Shown: one piece after another, positions 57,216-64,000 of the stretch
Layout: each line of letters starts with the position of its first letter
Position numbering within the stretch: the first letter of the stretch is position 1
Origin: G963663315 sp965204925
GTDB taxonomy: Bacteria; Pseudomonadota; Gammaproteobacteria; Arenicellales; Poriferihabitantaceae
Length of the DNA stretch: 64,000 bases
Direction: 5' to 3'
Assembly: GCA_965204925.1 (NCBI GenBank)
Contig: OZ242021.1
Location: forward strand, 1,922,001 to 1,986,000
Position numbers and translations under genes: made by a program
The notes under the pieces: model-generated
Databases searched by the model: none
What the model was told of the DNA's origin: nothing
Seen by the model: the letters and a program-made list of their open reading frames with translations, nothing else

Positions 57216-58625
57216 ATGTCTGTGGCAGATACACTGAAATTGCTGAACGAAAGTGAAGCCAAGTTCGTCGATCTTCGATTTACCGACACGAAAGGGAAGG
57301 AGCAACATGTGACGCTTCCGAGAGGAGTGGTAAACGAAGACCTTTTTGAGGATGGAAAAATGTTCGATGGTTCATCGATAGCCGGCTGGAAAGGGATCAA
57401 CGAGTCGGACATGATCCTGATGCCGGATGCGGATAGCGCTGTGCTTGACCCGTTCAGTGAGGAGACTACCGTCAATATCCGCTGTGACATTATCGAACCT
57501 TCCGACATGCAGGGTTATGAGCTTGACCCGCGCTCGATCGCGAAGCGCGCGGAGGCGTATCTTGCGTCAACCGGCATAGGTGATGCCGCCTATTTTGGTC
57601 CCGAAAACGAGTTTTTCCTGTTTGATTCGGTACAATGGGCCAATAACATGGAGCATTGTTTCTATAAAGTGGATTCCACGGAAGGCATCTGGAACAGCGC
57701 CCGCGAGTACGAAGATGGCAACACGGGCCATCGTCCCGGAATAAAAGGTGGATATTTCCCGGTACCTCCGGTCGATAGCCAGTCCGATGTGCGTAGCGCA
57801 ATGTGCCTTGTGCTGGAGCGGATGGGCGTTCCGGTTGAAGTCCATCACCATGAAGTGGGCACTGCCGGGCAGGGTGAAATCGGTACCCGCTTCAATACCA
57901 TGGTGCGCAAGGCGGATGAGGTGCAGATCTACAAATATGTCGTGCACAATGTAGCCCACAATCACGGCCTTACCGCTACGTTCATGCCCAAGCCCCTGGT
58001 CGGTGATAATGGCACCGGTATGCACGTTCATCAATCCATCTTCAAGGGCGGGGAAAATGTGTTTGCCGGGGATCAGTACGCCGGTCTGAGTGATGAGGCG
58101 CTCTATTATATCGGCGGTATCTTCAGGCATGCGAAAGCGATCAACGCCTTCTCGAATGCCAGCACCAACAGCTACAAAAGACTGGTTCCGGGATTCGAAG
58201 CTCCTGTCCTGCTTGCCTATTCCGCGAAAAACCGTTCCGCATCCTGCCGTATTCCTCATGTTGCCAACCCCAAAGGGCGGAGGATAGAGATCCGCTTCCC
58301 TGATTCGACAGCCAATCCCTATCTGGCGTTTGCGGCCATGCTGATGGCCGGACTGGATGGCATTCAAAACAAGATCCACCCCGGCGGGCCGGCGGACAAG
58401 GACCTTTATGACCTGCCTCCGGAAGAAGAAACCGACATCCCGACCGTTGCTCATGGTCTTGATATTGCCCTTGAGGCGCTGGACAATGATCGGGAGTTCT
58501 TGCTCGCTGGTGGAGTATTCAGCAACAATGCCATCGACGCTTATGTGGCGCTGAAGATGGAAGAAGTCAACCGTATGAGGATGGCTACCCACCCTGCTGA
58601 ATTCGATATGTACTACAGCGTGTAG
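57216..58625 (+). CDS. glnA: Glutamine synthetase, type I
   Basis: The 469-residue enzyme makes glutamine from glutamate, ammonia and ATP. Landmarks are FDGSSIAGWKGINESDM, GPENEFFLFD, GTAGQGEIGTRFNTM, NHGLTATFMPKP, the metal/ATP loop DNGTGMHVHQS, and NRSASCRIP. The adenylylation site is Tyr398 counting Met (KDLYDLPPEE), so adenylyltransferase control is expected. TGGAG lies about 7 bp before ATG 57216. In many relatives ntrB-ntrC follow; here an RM pair does. Confidence 0.97.
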   Translation: MSVADTLKLLNESEAKFVDLRFTDTKGKEQHVTLPRGVVNEDLFEDGKMFDGSSIAGWKGINESDMILMPDADSAVLDPFSEETTVNIRCDIIEPSDMQGYELDPRSIAKRAEAYLASTGIGDAAYFGPENEFFLFDSVQWANNMEHCFYKVDSTEGIWNSAREYEDGNTGHRPGIKGGYFPVPPVDSQSDVRSAMCLVLERMGVPVEVHHHEVGTAGQGEIGTRFNTMVRKADEVQIYKYVVHNVAHNHGLTATFMPKPLVGDNGTGMHVHQSIFKGGENVFAGDQYAGLSDEALYYIGGIFRHAKAINAFSNASTNSYKRLVPGFEAPVLLAYSAKNRSASCRIPHVANPKGRRIEIRFPDSTANPYLAFAAMLMAGLDGIQNKIHPGGPADKDLYDLPPEEETDIPTVAHGLDIALEALDNDREFLLAGGVFSNNAIDAYVALKMEEVNRMRMATHPAEFDMYYSV

Positions 58626-59107
58626 GAGGCGGCAGATCGGCGGGCAGGCGCCCGCCGGCCCGGGGGATGAGGCGGTAGTCGCTACAGCGAGCCAGGGACT
58701 GGCTGCCGCAGTCATCGCCTGACAACCGGTTCAGGTCACCTGTACACCGGCTACGATCCGGGCGCCCGGACTACCCTGCGCGACTTCCTCGAAAAAGCAA
58801 CGTATTACAGCGACCTTCCGGCGCCGCGACGGCAAACTTTGCATGTGCGCAAGACAACCAGGGCCGAACCCGCCCAGCGAGTAATACTCAAGGCGTCAGG
58901 CTGGTACCGACACCGAACCGGAGTACCCAAAAGACTACCGTATAACTCTCCCGCTTTTACACTATATTAATATTCCGGCACACAAATGTAGCGCCACTGC
59001 GAAATCCGCACGCGCTATACCTCTGATTTGAATAGATTATTTTCTCAGAATGGTAAACTTTGGGCTAGTATGGAATTTATTGATGAAATCAGTTTAGGGT
59101 AAAATCA
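58626..59107. other. Gene-free interval between glnA and the third RM pair
   Basis: In 482 bp there is a strong 8-bp GC hairpin just after glnA, then a GC-rich section with an open frame of about 100 codons (about 58672-58970) but no usable start, ribosome site or recognisable motif. An AT-rich part before the endonuclease probably holds its promoter. No tRNA or IS end was seen. Confidence 0.6.
58638..58657 (+). terminator. GC-rich hairpin after glnA
   Basis: CGGCGGGC, loop AGGC, GCCCGCCG: a perfect 8-bp stem 12 bp past the glnA stop. There is no T tract, so termination is plausible but not certain. Confidence 0.4.
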
Positions 59108-60475
59108 GTGAGGAAAAAAAGTGATCTTTCCTTTGGCAGCGAATTTTCACCTTCGCAAATTGAGCTTCCGGGGGTTTTGGAGTTGGCAGTTCGCTACGGA
59201 GGGAATTGGCGGGCTTTTGAGGTGGCCATACGGGAAGTCTATTTCGAGAAACACAATACCAGTGACTATAATCGTGGCAAACTCGCTAACAACACAAGGC
59301 TGGGAATGATCGCTTACGGGATCATTGACCGGGCTGCAATACTGACCCCGGTGGGCCGAGAGCTCCATGATCTGCGTCACGAAAAGGATGCGCTTTATGA
59401 CCGATTGGCCAGGCATATTCTTCTCAACCTTCACGGAATGAACCTCGTCCGGTGTATAAAGGATATGGTTGCGGCTGGGGAGCAGGTAAATCTCACTACT
59501 CTTCGGGAGGGGCTTGCAGCACGCGGAATCCACTATCCGTCAGGCGGTAAGCATCCAAGCATGATGCGTCTATGGCTTGCCAAGGCTGGAGTCTTCATCG
59601 GAAAACGTTGGCAAATTAATGAATATCGGTTGGAAGAAATCCTTGGCATTAGTTCAGGCGAATTCTCGGTTCTGGGAAATCTGACTGTCGAACAAAGAGC
59701 ATTCCTGAAAGCCCTTGCAAACATGGGGTCGGACGAACCCCAACTCTCGAACGCAATTGTGAAACTCGCTGTGGCAACCTATGGTGTAAAATTTCCGGAA
59801 AAGAGCCTGCCGAAACTGGTTCTCCATGATTTGGAAGATGCAGGCTACATCAGAACTGAAAAAACCACGACCGGCCGCGGAGCCAAGCCCTTTCTGGTAC
59901 AGCCGACTGAAAAGATGATCGCAGATGTTGTCGCACCTCTCCTTAAGCAGTTACAGGGGCAGACCGAGCCAAAGCTACTGGCTATGTTACGAATGCCGCT
60001 CTCCCTGATTTTGAGCGAGCTGAATAGCAAGGATCGCTTTCAGGCTGGACTGGCCTTGGAGGCACTTGCCTTCAAGATCATGCGCCTCCTTGATATGAGT
60101 TATGTTGCGACCCGGCTGCGTGCGAATCAGACAGGCGGCGCAGAAGTGGACCTGGTTTTTGAAAGCGCCCGCCTGGTGTTTTCCCGTTGGCAGATCCAGT
60201 GCAAGAACACAGCCCGCGTTGCGTTGGATGATGTCGCGAAGGAGGTTGGTCTTACCCACTTCCTGAAGAGTAATGCAATCGTCATAGTGACTATGGGTGA
60301 AGTTGGCAATGAGGCCCGACGATACGCCAACAAAATCATGACAGATTCAAATCTTGCTATCATCATGCTGGACGGTGCGGATTTGACCGCAATCAGTGAA
60401 CAGCCAGCCGAAATAGTGAGGGCATTTGAACGAGAGGCACGTCACGCCATGAATCTCAAGAAACTTGATTTCTAA
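59108..60475 (+). CDS. Restriction endonuclease with Mrr-like C-terminal nuclease domain
   Basis: The 455-residue product is read from GTG 59108. The N-terminal two thirds are helical with no family I can name. The C-terminal third (from about residue 310) has GLALEALAFKIMRLL, then RANQTGGAEVDLVFES, RWQIQCKN and KEVGLTHFLKSNAIVIVTMG. The Asp in AEVDL and the QCK in WQIQCKN make the D...QxK active-site set of Mrr/PD-(D/E)xK nucleases. Gene order (one base before a DNA methyltransferase) supports a type II restriction enzyme. Recognition sequence unknown. Confidence 0.75.
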   Translation: MRKKSDLSFGSEFSPSQIELPGVLELAVRYGGNWRAFEVAIREVYFEKHNTSDYNRGKLANNTRLGMIAYGIIDRAAILTPVGRELHDLRHEKDALYDRLARHILLNLHGMNLVRCIKDMVAAGEQVNLTTLREGLAARGIHYPSGGKHPSMMRLWLAKAGVFIGKRWQINEYRLEEILGISSGEFSVLGNLTVEQRAFLKALANMGSDEPQLSNAIVKLAVATYGVKFPEKSLPKLVLHDLEDAGYIRTEKTTTGRGAKPFLVQPTEKMIADVVAPLLKQLQGQTEPKLLAMLRMPLSLILSELNSKDRFQAGLALEALAFKIMRLLDMSYVATRLRANQTGGAEVDLVFESARLVFSRWQIQCKNTARVALDDVAKEVGLTHFLKSNAIVIVTMGEVGNEARRYANKIMTDSNLAIIMLDGADLTAISEQPAEIVRAFEREARHAMNLKKLDF

Positions 60476-60476
60476 A

Positions 60477-61589
60477 ATGGTAAATCAGCCGACCACAATC
60501 CAGAAACCTCCCTGCGTGTTCCACCAAACATCCCTGGGCTACATCTATCATGGTGATAGCCTGGATATTATGAGATCCAGAAAGCCAGCTTCAGTTTCCC
60601 TGATAATGACGAGTCCACCATTTGCCCTGACCCGTAAAAAAGATTATGGAAATGCGCAGGAAGAAGATTATATTAACTGGTTTCGCAATTTTGCAAAGCA
60701 GTTTTGGCGCATACTCAGGAATGACGGGAGCCTTGTGATCGACTTGGGAGGCGCTTGGAAACCCGGCATGCCGGTGCGTAGCCTATACCACTTCAAGTTA
60801 TTGATCATGCTTTGCGAGGAATATGGTTTCCATCTCGCCCAAGAATTCTACTGGTGGAATCCGTCCAAACTTCCCGCTCCTGCTGAATGGGTTAATGTGA
60901 GACGGATTCGGGTAAAGGACGGTATCAATACCGTATGGTGGTTATCCAAGACTCCATGGCCGCGCGCCAGTAATCGCAGAGTTCTTCAGCCGTATAGCGA
61001 CAGCATGAGGACATTGCTAAGCAACGGATATAAACCAATGCTTCGTCCATCCGGACACGACATAAGCGGCAAGTTTTCCGTTGACAATGGAGCCGCAATT
61101 CCGCCCAACCTTATCGCTCTTCCAAACACAGAAAGTAACAGCGCCTATTTGCGTTACTGCAAGGAAAATAGAATCAAGGCGCACCCTGCACGGTTTCCAG
61201 CTGCATTGCCAGAGTATTTTATCAGGATGGTAACCGACTCAGGTGATTTGGTTCTGGACCCGTTCGCTGGAAGTTGTGTTACAGGAGAAGTCGCTGAACG
61301 GCTTGGCCGAAAATGGGTGTGCGTAGAAGCTGTTGAGGCTTACCTGCAAGGCGCCAGAGGAAGATTCGGGGAGATGGCAGAAACATCCAGACCAGGAAAC
61401 CCGAAGAAGGACGCGGACGGGTACTACCGTATACCACACCCCGGGCTACTCTGGAATGATAGTGCAGGTAGTGGGGAGTCTCCGCTTCCTGAAGATGGTG
61501 GCAGACAGCGTCCCGCAGTGGCGATGCCGACTATCCAGCGAGGTATGGCTATTCCACAGAAATTGACCAATGATTCCACGCCAAAATGA
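60477..61589 (+). CDS. Beta-class DNA methyltransferase (TSPPF; likely N4-cytosine)
   Basis: The protein of about 370 residues has motif IV TSPPF at residues 45-49, preceded by GYIYHGDSLDIM, and the SAM-binding motif DPFAGSCVTGEVAERLGRKWVCVE near residue 260. Motif IV before motif I is beta class, and TSPPF usually denotes N4-cytosine methylation, though N6-adenine enzymes exist with it. ATG 60477 follows the endonuclease stop (60473-60475) by one base, so the two are coupled. The tail past about residue 305 (from NPKKDADGYYR) looks extra and low in conservation. Confidence 0.85.
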   Translation: MVNQPTTIQKPPCVFHQTSLGYIYHGDSLDIMRSRKPASVSLIMTSPPFALTRKKDYGNAQEEDYINWFRNFAKQFWRILRNDGSLVIDLGGAWKPGMPVRSLYHFKLLIMLCEEYGFHLAQEFYWWNPSKLPAPAEWVNVRRIRVKDGINTVWWLSKTPWPRASNRRVLQPYSDSMRTLLSNGYKPMLRPSGHDISGKFSVDNGAAIPPNLIALPNTESNSAYLRYCKENRIKAHPARFPAALPEYFIRMVTDSGDLVLDPFAGSCVTGEVAERLGRKWVCVEAVEAYLQGARGRFGEMAETSRPGNPKKDADGYYRIPHPGLLWNDSAGSGESPLPEDGGRQRPAVAMPTIQRGMAIPQKLTNDSTPK

Positions 61590-61667
61590 CCACTTAATAG
61601 CAGCTATTTCGTGTATCCGCGTTCACTGAGCCAAGGACGCCTGGCAAGCTGTAACTGCATCCGGTTA

Positions 61668-61676
61668 TGGTATAAA
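61668..61676 (+). promoter_or_regulatory. Candidate extended -10 promoter for the HisA-related gene
   Basis: TGGTATAAA is an extended -10 (TGn plus TATAAA) about 70 bp before the gene. No clear -35 was seen. Confidence 0.38.
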
Positions 61677-61746
61677 CTTGCTACCAATACAACAGATCCT
61701 GCAACACGGACAAGATTGTTTACGGGTTCTTTTAGCGAGGTGGCGT

Positions 61747-62496
61747 ATGATAGTTTATCCGGATATCGAGTTGCACAGGGGGCGGTGCGTAAATCTCAAG
61801 CATGGCAGCATTGAAGCCCCGCAGGTATTCGACATATCTCCTGCGGATGCGGCCAGGGAATTTGAACAGGGCGGGGCCGAATGGTTGCATGTCGTTGACC
61901 TTGATCGAGTATTCGAACCTCAGGAGCATACCGATAATTCCGGCGTCATCAGGCAGATTATCAGGCAGTCGAACATCCCGGTTCAGGTGGGCGGCGGTAT
62001 CCGGTCTCTGACTGCGGTCCAGGACTGGATGACAAATGGAGTCGAAAGGGTCGTGCTCGGTACAGCCGCTGTGATAGACCAGAGACTGGTTGAAACCTTA
62101 TGCGCGGAATACCCTGATAAAATCCTGATCAGCATTGATGCGCGCGAAGGCAAGGTGGTCTCCCATGGCTGGAAACATACATCGACATTTACCGCCTGGC
62201 AGTTGGCCAAACGATTTGAACGGTGTGGCGCCGCGGCGATTATTTATACCGATATTGATCGGTATGACGAGTTGCCGGAAAGCAGTATGGCAAATACTAC
62301 CCGGATGGGAACCGAACTGAATTGCCCGGTGATTTCCAGTGGCACAGTCCGTAACCTGGATGATATTTCCATGCTGGCGAATTTGCCGAATATAGCGGGA
62401 GCGGTGGTCGGCTGGGCGCTGTTCAACAAAAAAATCTCCATTGAGGACGCCGTCCAGGTCGCCCGGCAGAAACCGACGCGGGCCGATTTTTTATGA
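61747..62496 (+). CDS. HisA/HisF-related TIM-barrel protein (stand-alone paralogue)
   Basis: The 249-residue product starts at ATG 61747 with GAGGT upstream. It has the (beta/alpha)8 phosphate-binding pattern of the HisA family: VYPDIELHRGRCVNL with the first catalytic Asp, QVGGGIRSL, RVVLGTAAV, ISIDAREGKV with the second catalytic Asp, and PVISSGTVRNLDDI at the C-terminal phosphate site. True HisA isomerises ProFAR in histidine synthesis. Here no his gene is nearby, and features such as LHRGRCVNL, WLHVVDLDRVFE and ANLPNIAGAVVGWALF fit a HisA-like paralogue seen outside his operons. The substrate is not known. Confidence 0.8.
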   Translation: MIVYPDIELHRGRCVNLKHGSIEAPQVFDISPADAAREFEQGGAEWLHVVDLDRVFEPQEHTDNSGVIRQIIRQSNIPVQVGGGIRSLTAVQDWMTNGVERVVLGTAAVIDQRLVETLCAEYPDKILISIDAREGKVVSHGWKHTSTFTAWQLAKRFERCGAAAIIYTDIDRYDELPESSMANTTRMGTELNCPVISSGTVRNLDDISMLANLPNIAGAVVGWALFNKKISIEDAVQVARQKPTRADFL

Positions 62497-62549
62497 TTGA
62501 TACGCACTGCCCCGAACCCTGACGCTCCCTGCACGCCCACGATCAGTAC

Positions 62550-62572
62550 ACCCGGATCAAGACAGTCCGGGT
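62550..62572 (+). terminator. Possible hairpin after the HisA-related gene
   Basis: ACCCGGA (62550-62556), 9-nt spacer, TCCGGGT (62566-62572). No T tract follows, so it is weak as an intrinsic terminator. Confidence 0.3.
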
Positions 62573-62650
62573 TGACTTGGGAGACCGGGTCGATGCGAAC
62601 ACGGTTTTCCCACTCCTCATAAGTAACCGCGAAAACATTGATATTTATAG

Positions 62651-62679
62651 TTGACGTTTACGTAAACGTAATGTATGTT
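62651..62679 (+). promoter_or_regulatory. Strong sigma-70 promoter overlapped by a palindrome
   Basis: TTGACG (62651-62656) and TATGTT (62674-62679) are separated by exactly 17 bp. A perfect 16-bp palindrome, ACGTTTACGTAAACGT (62654-62669), covers the -35 end and half the spacer, the usual position for a repressor operator. It points at the small ORF and the SPFH gene. Confidence 0.65.
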
Positions 62680-62749
62680 TATCGTATTACTATCGTCTCT
62701 CGAATGTAATATAACACAGCACACACATGCGGGTCCGCAGGAGGCATTC

Positions 62750-62872
62750 ATGTCAGGCAAAGCAGATACGTATCCCGAAAGCCCCATGTACGCTTTCATG
62801 GGTATCAGTCACTGGAAGTCTGGTAGCGACGGCGATGACAGCAGGGATTTGCTCTATGGGGAGGCAGGCTAG
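62750..62872 (+). CDS. Small ORF (40 residues) with strong ribosome site
   Basis: ATG 62750 is preceded by AGGAGG with 5-6 bp spacing, and a good promoter lies about 70 bp upstream. The product (MSGKADTYPESPMYAFMGIS, then HWKSGSDGDD, SRDLLYGEAG) has no signal peptide or membrane segment. The tail DSRDLLYGEAG resembles one RTX nonapeptide (xDxLYGxxG), so it could be the truncated start of an RTX protein. It could also be a genuine small protein or leader ORF for the gene 43 bp downstream. No family recognised. Confidence 0.5.
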   Translation: MSGKADTYPESPMYAFMGISHWKSGSDGDDSRDLLYGEAG

Positions 62873-62915
62873 GGCAAACTGACAACGAAAAGTGGCGCTA
62901 CTGAAATTTTCCCTA

Positions 62916-64000
62916 TGATCTGGATATTGTCACTTGCCATCGTTGCAGTTGTTCTGCTCGGTCTCTGGCTGCTACAGCGGTATTACGCAAAGGCGACCCT
63001 TGAAGTTGCGTTGGTGCGGACAGGTTTTGGCGGCTTCAGGGTAATACAGGATCGGGGAGTTTTTGCGCTTCCAATTCTGCACCGACTGCAGAAGGTCTCC
63101 ATGCAGACTTTTACCGTTTCCGTGTCTCAGACGGGACAAGACGCGGCGCTGACACAGGACAAGATGCGCGCGGACGTCAGTATGGAGTTTGAGTTGCGCG
63201 TTATTCCTGAAGCCAGTTGTATCGCAAGGGCTGCGCAAACCATGGGCGGACGGATCGCACGCGTGGGGGGGGATGTCATTTCTGATGTATTGTCCGGGTC
63301 GTTGGCGGATGCTATCCAGGCCGCGGCGGCGACACGCAGACTGGATGATATCCATCTGCAACGTGCGACTTTTCTGGCCGATGTCGCTCATGTCGTAGAG
63401 GAGCGGGCACAGCGGTCAGGCCTGGAAGTAGTCTCCTCGTCGCTGGTTTCGTTCGACCAGAGCGCCGTGCAGCAACAGGACGAGCTAAATGCCTTCAATG
63501 CCACGGGCGCTCGCCGTCTGGCGGAATGGGTCGCCGAGGAACGCCGGGCGAGAGTGGCTGCCGAAACCGGAGCGGAAATTGCTGTATGTGAACTTCGGTT
63601 GGCGCAGCATCGGCGCCAGCTTGAATTGCAACGTGAGGAACGCGAGGCGGAAATCTTGCAGAAGGAACATCTGGCCAAACTCGAAACCGAAGCCAGATTC
63701 CGGGAAGAACTTGCCCACGATGAGGCCAGAGTTGCAACAGAAACCAGCCGTGTTGAGAATGAACAACGCCTGAAGGCGGCCAGGGTTGAAAGCGATCAAG
63801 CTCTCAGAAAAGCCGAGATGGCAGCGATTCGCAGACTTGAGGAAGAAAAGATATCGAACGATATCCAGGTCGCCAAAAAACGAATTGAGGAAACGGAAAT
63901 CAGGACACAAGAAGAAGAATCACGCGTCAGGGTTATCCTGGCCCAAGAAAGTGTACAGTCTCGCAAGGAGCGTGTCGTTGCTGAGCGTGAGTGCGATATC
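62916..64000 (+). CDS. SPFH/band-7 (flotillin-like) protein, 3' partial
   Basis: From ATG 62916 the frame is open to the window end (361 codons). An N-terminal membrane anchor (IWILSLAIVAVVLLGLWLL, residues 2-20) is followed by an SPFH domain (about residues 28-190: EVALVRTGFGG, RGVFALPILHRLQKV, KMRADVSMEFELRV, ADVAHVVEERAQRSGLEV). After that comes a long Glu/Arg-rich coiled coil (LQREEREAEILQKEHLAKLE and on). This is the flotillin/YqiK layout; such proteins organise membrane microdomains. Whether an NfeD-like partner follows cannot be seen. The start ATG has only a weak ribosome site, so coupling with the small ORF upstream is possible. Confidence 0.85.

Noticed and set aside
58672..58970. 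Open frame of about 100 codons after glnA
   Set aside because: No ATG/GTG/TTG start with a ribosome site and no recognisable motif; it is explained by GC-rich composition.

Overview
The window looks like a contig from a gammaproteobacterium. The evidence is the gene content and order: murU/lptD/surA, ubiK-comM, erpA, grpE-dnaK-dnaJ behind a sigma-32-type promoter, yoaA-tsaB and an AdoMet/FeS-rich housekeeping set. No rRNA or tRNA gene was seen. The species cannot be named from the sequence. Broken restriction-modification (RM) genes, an IS remnant, a giant repeat-built surface protein and non-canonical neighbours of conserved genes point to an actively rearranging, possibly host- or particle-associated genome.

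Region 1 (1-29911) is almost entirely one enormous gene whose 5' end lies before the window. It reads as fibronectin type III modules, then VxEGGSGxYTV-type beta modules, then Calx-beta and cadherin/PKD-like modules. These are followed by 26 essentially identical 633-bp units plus a partial 27th, further divergent Calx-beta/PKD modules, and a C-terminal outer-membrane beta-barrel ending in Trp. If two 1-base insertions in the two central repeat copies are ignored, the frame runs unbroken for at least 9968 codons, i.e. a roughly 1-MDa autotransporter-like adhesin. A headless RTX (calcium-binding nonapeptide) fragment follows.

Region 2 (30.7-40.6 kb) alternates defence remnants with core envelope genes. 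A restriction endonuclease N-terminus is joined to a methyltransferase C-terminus across a 24-G tract. Next come murU (minus) and the divergent block lptD-surA-ubiK-comM. After that sit an IS1595-like transposase remnant and an EcoRI/RsrI-type system, whose endonuclease is disrupted while its M.RsrI-like methyltransferase is intact.

Region 3 (40.6-46.4 kb) is a co-directional minus-strand run: VC1184-like PLP enzyme, DUF6314-like protein, isocitrate dehydrogenase, TVP38 membrane protein, MerA-like flavoprotein and flavodoxin-fold protein. Divergent from it, region 4 (46.4-58.6 kb, plus strand) holds erpA, the grpE-dnaK-dnaJ chaperone genes, a YoaA/DinG helicase, tsaB, an AsmA-family protein and glnA.

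Region 5 (58.6-64 kb) holds a third RM pair (Mrr-like endonuclease plus a TSPPF-class methyltransferase) and a stand-alone HisA/HisF-related TIM barrel. It ends with a strong promoter overlapped by a 16-bp palindrome, a 40-codon ORF with a good ribosome site, and an SPFH/flotillin-like gene that runs off the end.

The core genes group by function: LPS assembly and outer-membrane folding (lptD, surA), quinone accessory (ubiK), proteostasis (grpE/dnaK/dnaJ), and Fe-S and nitrogen metabolism (erpA, glnA). The three RM loci all sit at junctions between such blocks.
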